51,159 bases of DNA from Gnetum montanum. Taxonomy: Eukaryota; Streptophyta; Gnetopsida; Gnetales; Gnetaceae. Shown one piece after another: positions 41,633 to 51,159 of this stretch. The DNA lies in the NCBI GenBank assembly GCA_015680685.1, contig MNCI01007823.1, positions 72,981-124,139 of the forward strand, in the 5' to 3' direction. Each line of letters starts with the position of its first letter. Position 1 is the stretch's first letter. The position numbers were made by a program, and so were the translations under genes. The notes beneath the pieces were generated by a model. It did not search any database. It was not told the DNA's origin and worked only from the letters and a program-made list of their open reading frames with translations.

Positions 41633-44497
41633 TGTAATAATCCATATTTTTTAATTCCTAAGTTAGCATTCTTACCTCATGCTCATTTATTGGATGTATT
41701 AGATACTTTGGATTTTTAGCACTATATTTTATGTTTATGTATACTTTATTCTGCATTATTTTATATTCAGTAGGTGTGTACTAACCTAGTGGATAAGTTT
41801 GATAGGCTTTCATGATGGCCATGATTGAGGCATGATTGGCACGTGAATTTTATGTTCAGATTTTTTGTATATGTTTGACATTTTATAAATTAATATTACA
41901 AATTAATTTTATGTTAATTTATAAAAAGATTTTAATGTATATATTTATTAACTATGCATTAGATTTTAGTATGAGTGAAACTTAGAATTAGTTTTCTTAG
42001 TCTTCTTTTTTTTAGAATAGGAATAGTGTTTGTATGCCTAGAATTTTGAGATATTTTCTATTTAAAACCCCATAGTTCATTCTTTTGAGCACTTTGGCAT
42101 CCATTACACTTGGACATAGAAACATTGCTAGATTAGAGTTTCATAACGGTATTGTGAAAGTGTTGTTAGTTTGTTGTACACATGTCTCATGAGTGATGCT
42201 AAGTTTATGTGCTTTTATCTTAGCTTTATGCTTCTTGCTTTCCAAGTGATACATCTTGACATTTTCTCATGCTTTGTTTCAATTTCTAAGTTTTTTGCAT
42301 ACTTTACATTTTTGGGTTTTTCTTAAATTTTATAATTCACATGAATTTATTATTTAGACTATGTCTTTCTCTGGATGTACTATTACAACCAATTTTTATC
42401 ACTAATTCCTATGCTTAATTGCTATAATTCATGTTATATGATATTTTTGGAGAAATCATGGTTTTGTGAGAAATCTTCACATCAACCATTTTGAATATGG
42501 TTATTGTGCATATGACTCTCATTTTGATGCTAAAAATTATTGTCTCATATTATGACTAAACTGGTTTTGTCAATTTCATTAAATTTAAAGTTTCCATTAT
42601 TTTTTGAATTTTTCATGTTTTCTTAAGGTTTTACTATCTTTGTCATACTTTTGAGTATCTTCAACTATTTTTCCTTGGTTTGAAGGTACATAGATAATGA
42701 AAAAATAATCCTTGACCTAGTGCCAGGATCCTTTATTAATTTAGAAATGTTTCAAAATTATTTTGTGTTAAAACTTGACTATTTAGGGATTGATGTTGAA
42801 ACCATAAATTAATCATAAGTCATTATCTTCTATAATGTTTCATGGTAAGGTCATGTTTGGATAGAATACTTAAACATGTATTTTGAGCCTCTATTTTGCA
42901 TTACTTACAAGATCACAATGTCACCACAAGTTGTGGTCTCCCACCATAGGTTGTGGTCTAGTCATGGTTAAAGTTCTAAGTTGATTTTATTGTTTCAAGT
43001 GGTTTCAAACAAGTTAGAATTAACCATAAGTTATGGTTAGGTTATGTTCAAGTCATTGTCTAGTCATGATTAAGATAAAAATGTTATTTTTGTCATTAGT
43101 TTCTATCATTTGGAATTCTAAGTAAATCATGAGTCATGGCTAGGTCATGGTTAATTTGTGGTTAGCCACCACTGATCATGGTTAGATCATGATTTGTTCA
43201 TTTTTCCATTCTTGATTAACACATGTCATTGGAACTTTGTTCAATACACTTTGACATCATTTGAGTATTCAAAACTATGATAGGTTATTGGAGCTAATCT
43301 CAATGTCAATTATTACATCATGTTAGAACTTCTAATCATTTAGGTTCATTAGTTCATTTGCTAGTCTCCCTAGACCATCAATGTTTGGTTTATATATGTT
43401 TTTATACTTGTATATTTTTTGATTATTATGAGCTAACACAAAGTTGTGTCATAAGTTAGAGATGGACTTCTTGCAGATATTTGATTTTTATCCCTCACTA
43501 AGATCCATTAGTGTGACTCTTGTTGTAAACTCCATCCTATAAAAAAAGGGTGATTTTAGGATCACTTGTCCATTTTTTTTCTTTCAAATGTTAGAGGTAA
43601 GTCCTAGGTGGCTCCCCTAGCACCGATAGATTTTTTTAAGACTAATTAAGAAATGCATATACATGGTAGTTTGGCAATGTATTTAATCTCAGTAGTTTGG
43701 ACAACTTATTTTAAAAAGTGTTCATGATAACCATTCATACATTTAAAAGTGAGTGCAATGCATGCTAGCATCCTTAATTGCAAGTTGATGGTTTGGAGTG
43801 GAAAAATTAGTTTGGTTAGCTAGTTGTTTGATATTTCTAATTTATGCTTGTTACATGATCTTCAATGCTTAGTGGCTTGTGCTTTACTAACATGTGTTTT
43901 TAAATCAACATGTCTTACCTAGCTTATCATGACACTTTTCCTCCAATCAGTCAAAAGAGGTGCCATGGTTTCTTACTCAATTTATACTACATTCCTCTTC
44001 TATTTTCACATTTTTAAAGCTAGATTGAGCAAGAAGACTCCTTAGCATTTACTGCTAACTTTTATATGCTTTTCATATTTATTTTTCAACTATTATATTA
44101 TTGACTCTTTTTCATATTTGACATACTAAACATGTATTAGACTATCCTATTTTCATGCTTTATGTATTTGGATTTTAAACTTGTTACGTACTATTTGATA
44201 TTTTTATGGCTATGCATTCTAATTAGACTTATATTCTCTTTTTTTATTTAGATTAATACTAGTTTTCAATTTCATATTTACGTTAAGAATTATGTTATCA
44301 ACTTTTATCATCATATTTTATACTGTCAACTTTCTGTTTTCTTGGGATCATGGTTATTAGCACATTAAGTCTTCATTTTTTCTTATCATTGTATTAGTAT
44401 TTTTTATTTCATCTATCTTGAGCCATGACCATTCATCTAGAGATTCTATACCCAATGTAATGCTTTCAAACCAAAGGCTAGGAATAAGGATGTTACA
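41633..44497 (+). repeat. Long chromovirus-type LTR (about 2.9 kb)
   Basis: The start TGTAATAATCC after a purine tract and the end GGATGTTACA (44490-44497 region) give the TGTAA...TTACA termini of Del/Tekay-type LTRs, which are known to be long. Only one copy is in the window, so the right edge rests on the terminal motif. It contains a cluster of palindromes (42912-43190). Confidence 0.55.
42912..43190. repeat. Cluster of short palindromes
   Basis: TAACCATAA-G-TTATGGTTA (43021-43039) is a perfect 19-bp palindrome and ACCACAA-G-TTGTGGT (42923-42937) a perfect 15-bp one. Several imperfect relatives with CATGGTTA or TTGTGGTC halves lie between and after them. Confidence 0.75.
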
Positions 44498-44860
44498 CAT
44501 TCCTACTTTTTTACTTTGCTAATCATAAGTGTTCTTTTATGTAAACATTAAACTTTCCATATGAGTTTTACTTAAAACCACATGACTAAATTTTTTAAAT
44601 ATATGCCCTTTTTTTTACAACTGAGATCTATAAGCTTTCTTTCATTATAATAATAAGCTCAACACAACACTTTAATAAAAGCTTTTCATAATCTTACAAA
44701 GCTATATCTTAAAACATAAATGGAACTTTATGTTGAGCTAAAATTTTTAAAAAGAGTTCCTTTATGCATTAGATTCCATAATTTTAAATTGTACTATTTC
44801 TCACATGTTTTTTACATATATCAAGACCCATTCAACCTACGACCTTGAAATTCTAATATT
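44498..44860. other. No recognisable gene
   Basis: AT-rich sequence that must be the 3' internal end of the element whose purine tract starts at 44861. No motif seen. Confidence 0.4.
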
Positions 44861-44888
44861 AAGGGGGGGGGTGTGGGGAGGGGGGAGG
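44861..44888 (+). other. G-rich polypurine tract
   Basis: A 9-G run, TGT, 4 G, A, 6 G, A, GG lies directly before TGTCGGACCC, an LTR start used by many Ty3/gypsy elements. It meets the G-quadruplex pattern. Confidence 0.65.
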
Positions 44889-45571
44889 TGTCGGACCCTG
44901 AAAAGAAGTTCTATTGATATTAAAAGTGTCCATACATGTGCTTATCTAAATTTCCATACATGTGCTTATACATGGGCTTAAATAAAACTAGGCAATTTTT
45001 TTTCCAATTTCTATTTAGACTTACACATGACAAGAAAATAAAGAGCTTGAAAAAAAATTGAAACTGCATGTGACTTCTAGTTGGGAGTTGATGTGGCATT
45101 TAGAACTGGTGAGCTAGATTAGATGAATTTGCAAAAAAATTATGCACTATAACAAGCTTCTTTTTTTAATAAAAAAACAAAAGGTTCATTGCCCATCCTT
45201 ACATTTAAAACATGCTCAACCCTCTTTCTTTGCCACATGAAGCTAAGAGGGTTTAAAGCAATTATTAATGTTGAGTTATATTAACCAAAGCTAAAGAAAA
45301 TTGGACACTCATTTTTTGAAATAGGTTGTCTCATAAAAAATCACTAGAAAATTCAAGTTCTTTTCTTTTTCACCTAGCTTTATGACCATCTCTGCCACAT
45401 AGATCATCATGTGTGCTAAAGCTATCATCTAAATGACCTTTTCTGCTTAGCTTCAACCACATGTACAAAATAATTTTATATAGATAACCTCTTTCACTCA
45501 TCTTCAATCTCAAGCACAAAACAATTTTACCTAAATGAGCTAGACAAAAGTTTGTAATATCTTTGCACCAC
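44889..45571 (+). repeat. LTR fragment starting TGTCGGACCC
   Basis: The start is clear from the purine tract. At 45571 it is cut by the LTR of element F. A 51-bp tandem duplication lies at about 45425-45540. No second copy is in the window. Confidence 0.5.
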
Positions 45572-46473
45572 TGATGAGTGAAAAATACCCATACACTCAA
45601 CCATATGAATCACTAAGTATTCACAATTTAGTCAAATTCCATGAACCCTTTGTCTACTGGTACACTAGCCTCTAGGAAGTGAACTTGCCCTAACAGTCAT
45701 TTATATCTTCCCAATTACACTTGTGATATGCTAAGGTATGGTTAAGTGTAATTGAGGCATATGATTTTTATTATTTTTATGTTTTATGTTTTGGGTGCTT
45801 AAAATAAAGGATGAAAGGGATGAAGTAATTTAATTGCTAATTTAATCTAACTAACTAACCAAGATCTAACTAATCCTAACATAAGCATCCAATTCTACTT
45901 TTTGTACATATCATTAACACATATAACACTGCTAGGTTACCAAAGGTTAAGTGTTATTGGGATTACCAAGCATCCTGCACATGCTCAAAGTGCTTGTACT
46001 TATGTGCTTAATTAATTTCTATTTAATCAAACTTAATTTAGCTTAATTTGGCTTAATTACTTAATGCATTAAAGCAAATGGCATAAAACATTAAATGCAT
46101 AAAGAAAATATTTAATCTAGCCAAAGTGCTACAAGGTTTATTAAAAATCTCTGCTTTATTGCCACACATACTACCATGCTCAAGTACAACAGTGCTCAAA
46201 TAAAGATCTGTAGACTCAATGACTACTACTACAGGCACTTGGGAAGATATTCTAACTCTAGGGAAGAAAAATTGCAAGAGATCTACTACACTATGACAAA
46301 GATTGCCATAAATAGAGTGGGTGAATGTGTATTTATAGGAAAAAATAGATACTATGTTGATGAGGCCACATCAATGCATCAAATCATGCATCAACAGGGC
46401 CTAGTTGATGAGGACTAGTCGATGGGGCTTAGTTGAGGGTGCCCAATCGATGTAGCCAATTAACAATTCATCA
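45572..46473 (-). repeat. 3' LTR of element F (902 bp)
   Basis: On the minus strand it starts TGATGAATTG and ends CTCATCA. U3 has repeated CATCAAC/GATGCA words, and the TATA box is at 46330-46337. The GGTTACC and GGGATTACCAA boxes are at 45933-45970, in the reverse order to element B. Confidence 0.8.
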
Positions 46474-46715
46474 TACCCCCATGAATAAATGAAAAATTTT
46501 CCTTGAGTTCTTTACAAATTTTGGAAGGTATGGAATTATTAACTAATGACAGACATATGACAAATATAAACAAACACAAAAAAATACTAAGTGCCCAAGT
46601 ATATGGATATACAATCATTACAAAATTTTCTTGTGTTCAAGGCTATAAAAATTGAACATTAGAACAAAATTTGACAAACATAATCCCCTTGATGGTGTGA
46701 AGATAATGAAGAAGA

Positions 46716-47838
46716 TTAAACGGTCCTAGGTGGTGGAGGCTCTTGAGGTTCTGAAGGACATTCTCTTACTTCAGCCACATGTAGTGGTTAAGGCTATTGT
46801 GGTTGTCCTACTATGGTTGCAACTTCCGTTGAAAGACAGAAAACATCTAACAATGCTTTCATCTTCTCCTTCTTACACCTAAGATCATGCATGGTCCACA
46901 TAGCTTTGTGAATGTGGGCCAAAATGGGTACATCCCAAGGGTAAGGCATTGTTGGGAATAGCTCCTTGACATTAACAAACTAGTTGGCACATTGAATTCC
47001 TTGATTGCATTCGATGTTGAATGCCCTGATTCCATTCTACAATTCCTGGTAATTGTTCATTCTTCTAGCTAGGTTCTTAGCAATTGATCTTTGATCAGTG
47101 AATCTTTCCCTGAGAACTTCAAATTTAGTATTTGCAGTCTCAAGCTTCTTCTTGGTTTCCTTATGATGCTTAAACTAACTACCTTGTACAACAAGTATGA
47201 GCTAGCCACCTACTTCTCTAACTTTGACTGTGATCATCCAGCAGTCAACATTACTAGGTTTGCATACCAGAGATTGGCAAGCTCCATGTATTCTATCATT
47301 TCTTTGATCTACAACTCCTTCATGTGGATTTCCACTTTGTTGTAGGCATCTATCCTATCAATGATAGGTTGCCACACCTCTTTTCCTTGTTGGAGTTGTT
47401 GGAGGGTCTCATTGACTTTTGCCTTAGTCATTTGGATGTGTTTTTCATTAACTTCTTTTTGTAGGCCAACCTGATCTCTATAGTGGTTCTTGACTCTTTT
47501 AAATTTGAGAGCCTCATTCTTCTAGGTGGCAATCTTAAGCAAATCTTTTTAGAGTAAGGAATAAACTTCCTCCATAGAGAGATTTCTATTCTTTACTACC
47601 AATCTTCCCAATTTAGTGTTTACTCTAGCTAGCTTCTCCTACTGTTGATGGATGAATATTTACATCTATTCTTTTTGCACATTAACGTTACATAGGTGAT
47701 GATTCTCTATGGTTAGCATCTCATTCTCTAGGCATGTTTTGACTAAGTACTTTTGAACTAAATATGTTTTATCCTCAACCATGGATTGGTCCAAAGGGGT
47801 CATCACCATCCCTACCTCAACCTATTTCAGTCTATCTT
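46716..47838 (-). pseudogene. Extra ORF, C-terminal half (element F)
   Basis: Minus-strand frames read as a coiled-coil-like Leu/Glu/Lys-rich region, then FPTMPYPWDVPILAHI and WTMHDLRCKKEKMKALLD (about 46960-46860). The end is EPPPPRTV and a stop at 46716-46718. The same C-terminal block closes the plus-strand copy at 40534-40536, so the ORF belongs to the family and is not a chance frame. Stops and shifts break it, and the N-terminal domain is cut off by element C. Confidence 0.6.
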
Positions 47839-48645
47839 TGATGAGTGGTGAGGTACCCCTACACTCAACCATATGAATACAAGTGTTTCACGTGCAATCC
47901 AATCGAACTCCAAGGACTCAGTGCTTACGCGTCCTAATGGAACACTTAAGGTTAATCAATCGTTGTCTTTCCAAACTTGTATTGTCATAGTTGTATGGTT
48001 AAGCAAGCTTGAGGTATATGATTTTTATATCTTTTATCTTTTCAATGTCCTATGCTAATAGGGGAAGGTGAAGAGAACTAAGTGACTAAATTTCATTAAC
48101 TATTCACTAGTAAGTTCTAATTTTCCTAGCACCAGTATTCGTTCCCACTTGCTGTACACACCTTGAACCAGTGCAACGCTGCTAGGATTACCAAACACTA
48201 TTCATTACTGGGTTACCAAGCATTACACACATGCTCAAAGCAGTCGTACTAATTGCACTTAACTAGGAGAGTCAAGGGTTGAGAGAGATTAATTATCTAG
48301 GAAAGTATTTAAACATTTAAAAATAATTAATTCCTATTTAGTTTAGTCCACATGCTACAAGGTTTATCAAAAATTTTGTCTTTATTTTCGTATACAAATG
48401 TGTGCTCAGGTATAATTTGCTCGAATAAAGATCTGTTCACTTTAAGACTCCTACTATGGGCACATGGAAATTATTCCAACTTTGGAATGGTAAAACTACT
48501 ATAGTTTGGATAAGGATCTAAATCTAAGCTACTGAACAAGCGAAATCTGCCTCTTATTTATAAACACTATGGTGGGCTATGATATCGTGTACGTGATATC
48601 ACAGGGGAAAAAGCAATATCGCATACACGATATCGCAGCTCATCA
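47839..48645 (-). repeat. 3' LTR of element C (807 bp)
   Basis: Aligns end to end with 15774-16569. TATA box at 48555-48562 (minus), with GATATC-rich palindromic words at 48580-48637. Confidence 0.9.
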
Positions 48646-48655
48646 TACCCCCATG

Positions 48656-50551
48656 ACTGAATGAAAACTCGTCCTCGAGTTCCTTACAAAATATTGAAAA
48701 GGTATGGGATTATTGACTGGAATGACACTAACGGTGAAAGGAATGACATGTGAATGGATCATCATTACAATACATGACAAAATTAGTGTTCATGATAACA
48801 AGGATGAACACTATACACATATGACATCCAGCCTTATTTGGTAGCTAAGAGAGAAGAGAGAAGAGAGAGAGAGAAGAGAAGAACTTTGTTGCTGCCGACA
48901 CCAAGATTGCACCTTTCGTTGTCCATCCATAAGCACACCATCAATCTTATTCCTTGCATAACTGCTCTAGCACCAGTCCATTCCAAGTGTTCCCTCTAAA
49001 TCCAATCCGTTGTTGTATGATTGTCATCTGCACACACAACAGAGTCTTATATTAGCAAGGATAAATGGATCACAATACAATTGATACCTTGCTTCGATGT
49101 AAGGTTCATTGGCTGAGTTGTGATATGGCTGATGCGGATTCTAGAGATATAACACTGGTGACTATCCAAGGTGTAGGGGTTAAGAGAAATTAAAAAAATT
49201 GGACCAGCACCCCCATGACTAAAAGCGATCCTCCAATAGTGAGAGAATGGAAAAAGAGAAGGAATAAGAAATATGGAGAAAAAGAGATAACTGCAATGCT
49301 GATGAAATGGATGTTAGAGATGGAAACGAACAAAATAAATGTTGATTGCAAAAATGTTTAATGGAAAGAAATTAACTGATGCACCAAATACGCCCCCAAG
49401 TGGGTCCTCCCCAAAGTAGTCTCATGCCCTTAATGCCCTAACATTCCCACATTCAAAGAGTCCATAGGCTCTAGAAATGTCATTTGGAAGCAAGAGTTAA
49501 AGTCTTAACCACAAGAGTTTACCGAAAATAAAACAATGCATCACCCAAAATATAGACTACTGATACAACCGGCAATGAGGTGAACAATGGAGAAAGAAAG
49601 ATGGAAAGAAGAGAATGGAATGGGGTCTCAAGAACAAGGTGGTGTACAACCCCTTGTGTATTAATGGTTAATGTGACTTAGTAGATCTCATTCCAAATAT
49701 AGCCTCCAACATTCCACATCCAGTGAATTCACATTAATACATTTGGCTAATTCATCCCCCTAAAGTAACAGAATGCCTTTACCAAAGAGTCCCCACCATT
49801 CCAACAAAACGAGAAAGGAGAAAGTAGGAAGCGAGAAAGGGCCTTAGTTAGAGGAAACATGTTTTTTTAGTTTCATAAATAGTTCTTGTAGCCCATATGA
49901 TTATTTTGTCTAAGAGGTGTGCTTTGAATTCTCACTTTTTTCTTTTCTTCTCTTCTTCTTCTTCTTCTTCTTTTTTTTTTTTTTTTTTTTTTTTTGCATG
50001 AGAACCACACCATGTAAAGACTTATTATTTTTATTAGTTTAGCTTCTCTATAATGGAGCAACATTAGAATGGTAAGGAAAAATCAAGAAGAAAACATCTA
50101 AGCACCCAAGAGAATGGCCAACACAAATGCATCAAATCCCCTTGAAGTCGCACCCTTTTCAATCCTTGAGTCCTTCCTTAGTTTGAGAAATGCCCATTCA
50201 CCAATTCGTTGATAGTTCTATTATTTTTTGAAGAAAGGGAATGTACAATTCCAAGCCAAGACACACCATAGAAATTCATGAATGCATGGATGATGTGGAC
50301 TCATTGCCTGTTATATCAAAAGAACCATACCTCAGGATCAGCATTATAACTCAAAGGTAAAAACCAAACATTAGCAACCAATAAAATATAGTTCATACCA
50401 TCATTAGGAGCACTTATTAGGTGAAAAACCTAATAAAATAAGTAAACACACAAAAAAATGAAAAATTATGAACAATGTTGTCAAACAAAAATAAGAAAAG
50501 TTAAAGAAATTTGTAAAAAAAAATTAAAAAGGAACTGATTGCTTCGATTGA
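48656..50551 (-). other. 3' non-coding region of element C
   Basis: Collinear with 16580-18455. It contains exact AGTCATGGGGG copies at 48648-48658, 49210-49220 and (at its upstream edge) 50571-50581 on the minus strand. No intact ORF. Confidence 0.7.
49935..49995 (-). repeat. Expanded purine microsatellite, (A)n then (GAA)n
   Basis: On the minus strand a run of about 27 A leads into about eight GAA units. Element B has only a few GAA units at the same place (near 17870), so the tract grew in this copy. Confidence 0.9.
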
Positions 50552-50917
50552 TCAGCATAGGTGGCCATCTCCCCCATGACTGAGTTGAAAGGGGAAGATC
50601 CAAAATAAGGAGCGAGGTTGTCCTTTCTCAAAGGTATTATGTGCACCAGCTATTCTAAGTTTATGGAAGGGTTTGGTTTGTTGCACATTGACTAGTAATC
50701 TTTTATCAGGGCTTTCAAGTTTGTATATGGTCATGGCCCTTGAGGGAAAGGTTTTATGAATGATGTAAGGCCCTTCCCACAATGTTTGAAATTTTGTGCA
50801 TTGTGGCACCTATGTGGNATTTGCTATGTGCCTTGTGCAACTCATTTGATGACAGGGCAACCAATCAATTTTCGTCTAGCATGTTTAAAGCTACCAATCT
50901 TTGTTTTTGTGCTAGAT
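50552..50917 (-). pseudogene. C-terminal integrase (element C)
   Basis: An open frame of 85 codons (50809 to 50552) has CTKFQTLWEGPYII, the DKRLLVNVQQTKPFHK block and the conserved end QLSHGGDGHLC, stop. Upstream to 50917 the frame continues with ALSSNELHKAHSK, as expected before it, with one undetermined base at 50818. The rest of pol is outside the window. Confidence 0.75.
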
Positions 50918-51159
50918 TGATGAGTGGCGAGGTACCCCTACACTCAACCATACGAAACAAGTGTAGCATACGTGATCTGGTTGAACTCCGCAGACTAAAT
51001 GCCTAAATGCCCCATGGAACACTTGGGGTTAATCATTCGTTGTCTTCCCAGACTTGTTGTTGTCACGGTGTATGGTTAAGTAAGTCCGAGGTATATGATT
51101 TTTTTTTGTCTTTTCTGGTTTTATGTCTTCTATACTAAGAGCAAAGGGTTGAGAAACTA
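50918..51159 (-). repeat. LTR of element D, runs off the window
   Basis: TGATGAGTGGCGAGGTACCCC starts it on the plus strand, like 15774 and 47839. No primer site lies on the flank below 50918, so this is the outer end of a 3' LTR inserted into element C. Confidence 0.8.

Larger units (their letters stand above)
45572..47838 (-). mobile_element. Element F: 3' part of a Tat/Athila-type element, minus strand
   Basis: A 3' LTR (45572-46473), polypurine tract (46474-46483), a short non-coding part and the C-terminal half of the extra ORF. It is cut at 47838 by the LTR of element C. The rest would lie beyond the right edge. Confidence 0.75.
47839..50917 (-). mobile_element. Element C: 3' part of a B-type element, minus strand
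   Basis: A 3' LTR (47839-48645), polypurine tract (48646-48655), a 1.9-kb 3' region closely like that of element B, and the end of integrase. Cut at 50917 by the LTR of element D. Confidence 0.85.

Noticed and set aside
43555-43625. Possible separate LTR or gene start near the AAAAAAAGGGTG block at 43543
   Set aside because: No paired repeat, primer site or ORF; it lies inside the long chromovirus-type LTR.
49873-50064. Minus-strand ORF rich in Lys, Arg and Glu
   Set aside because: It is the translation of the (A)n(GAA)n microsatellite.
1-51159. CRISPR arrays, rRNA, tRNA or operon-like structure
   Set aside because: No regularly spaced repeats, rRNA blocks or foldable tRNA with both boxes were seen, and the retroelement content is that of a plant nuclear genome.

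Overview
The window is AT-rich plant nuclear DNA made almost entirely of old, nested, mutated LTR retrotransposons. No intact host gene, rRNA, tRNA or CRISPR array was seen. The evidence for a plant is the mix of element families. There are SIRE-like Ty1/copia gag genes with tRNA-iMet-type primer sites. There are Tat/Athila-type Ty3/gypsy elements with tRNA-Asp-type primer sites, and chromovirus pol fragments with long LTRs that begin TGTAA. Most reading frames are broken, and many differences look like C-to-T or G-to-A changes. This suggests a large, slowly purged genome of a vascular plant, perhaps a gymnosperm or another giant-genome lineage; the species cannot be told from the sequence.

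Layout. 1-1212 and 8013-8944 are the split flanks of a copia-type element A (1213-8012, plus). A keeps two LTRs, a primer site and gag, but carries an unrelated LTR-like and ORF segment where pol should be. At 8945-9602 lies a GC-rich 0.63-kb insert bounded by a 16-bp target duplication and encoding a small J-domain-like protein on the minus strand. 9620-10880 is a minus-strand chromovirus RT-RNase H relic. 11520-11980 is a copia integrase relic, and 11985-14380 is another copia LTR-like region with primer site and gag.

15424-27120 holds a plus-strand Tat/Athila-type element G. Its 5' LTR was split by a minus-strand relative B (15774-23536), which keeps both LTRs, primer site, gag and protease but has lost RT, RNase H and the integrase core. 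An assembly gap (22076-23002) lies inside B's 5' LTR. G is fused at about 27120 to a minus-strand chromovirus fragment (27121-29010).

29038-35792 is the most complete element, E (plus): LTR, primer site, gag, protease, RT, RNase H and integrase, all degenerate. It is followed by a 3' region and then by a second long degenerate ORF (37700-40536) ending near a polypurine tract and a truncated LTR (40757 on). 41633-44497 is a long chromovirus-type LTR. 44861-45571 is a G-rich tract plus the start of another LTR. The right end is a stack of minus-strand Tat/Athila-type elements: F (45572-47838) cut by C (47839-50917), cut by D (50918 to the edge).

Nothing here forms a working pathway. The value lies in the nesting order, in repeated cis-acting motifs shared by family members, in the two copies of the extra ORF, and in the foreign-looking J-domain retroposon.
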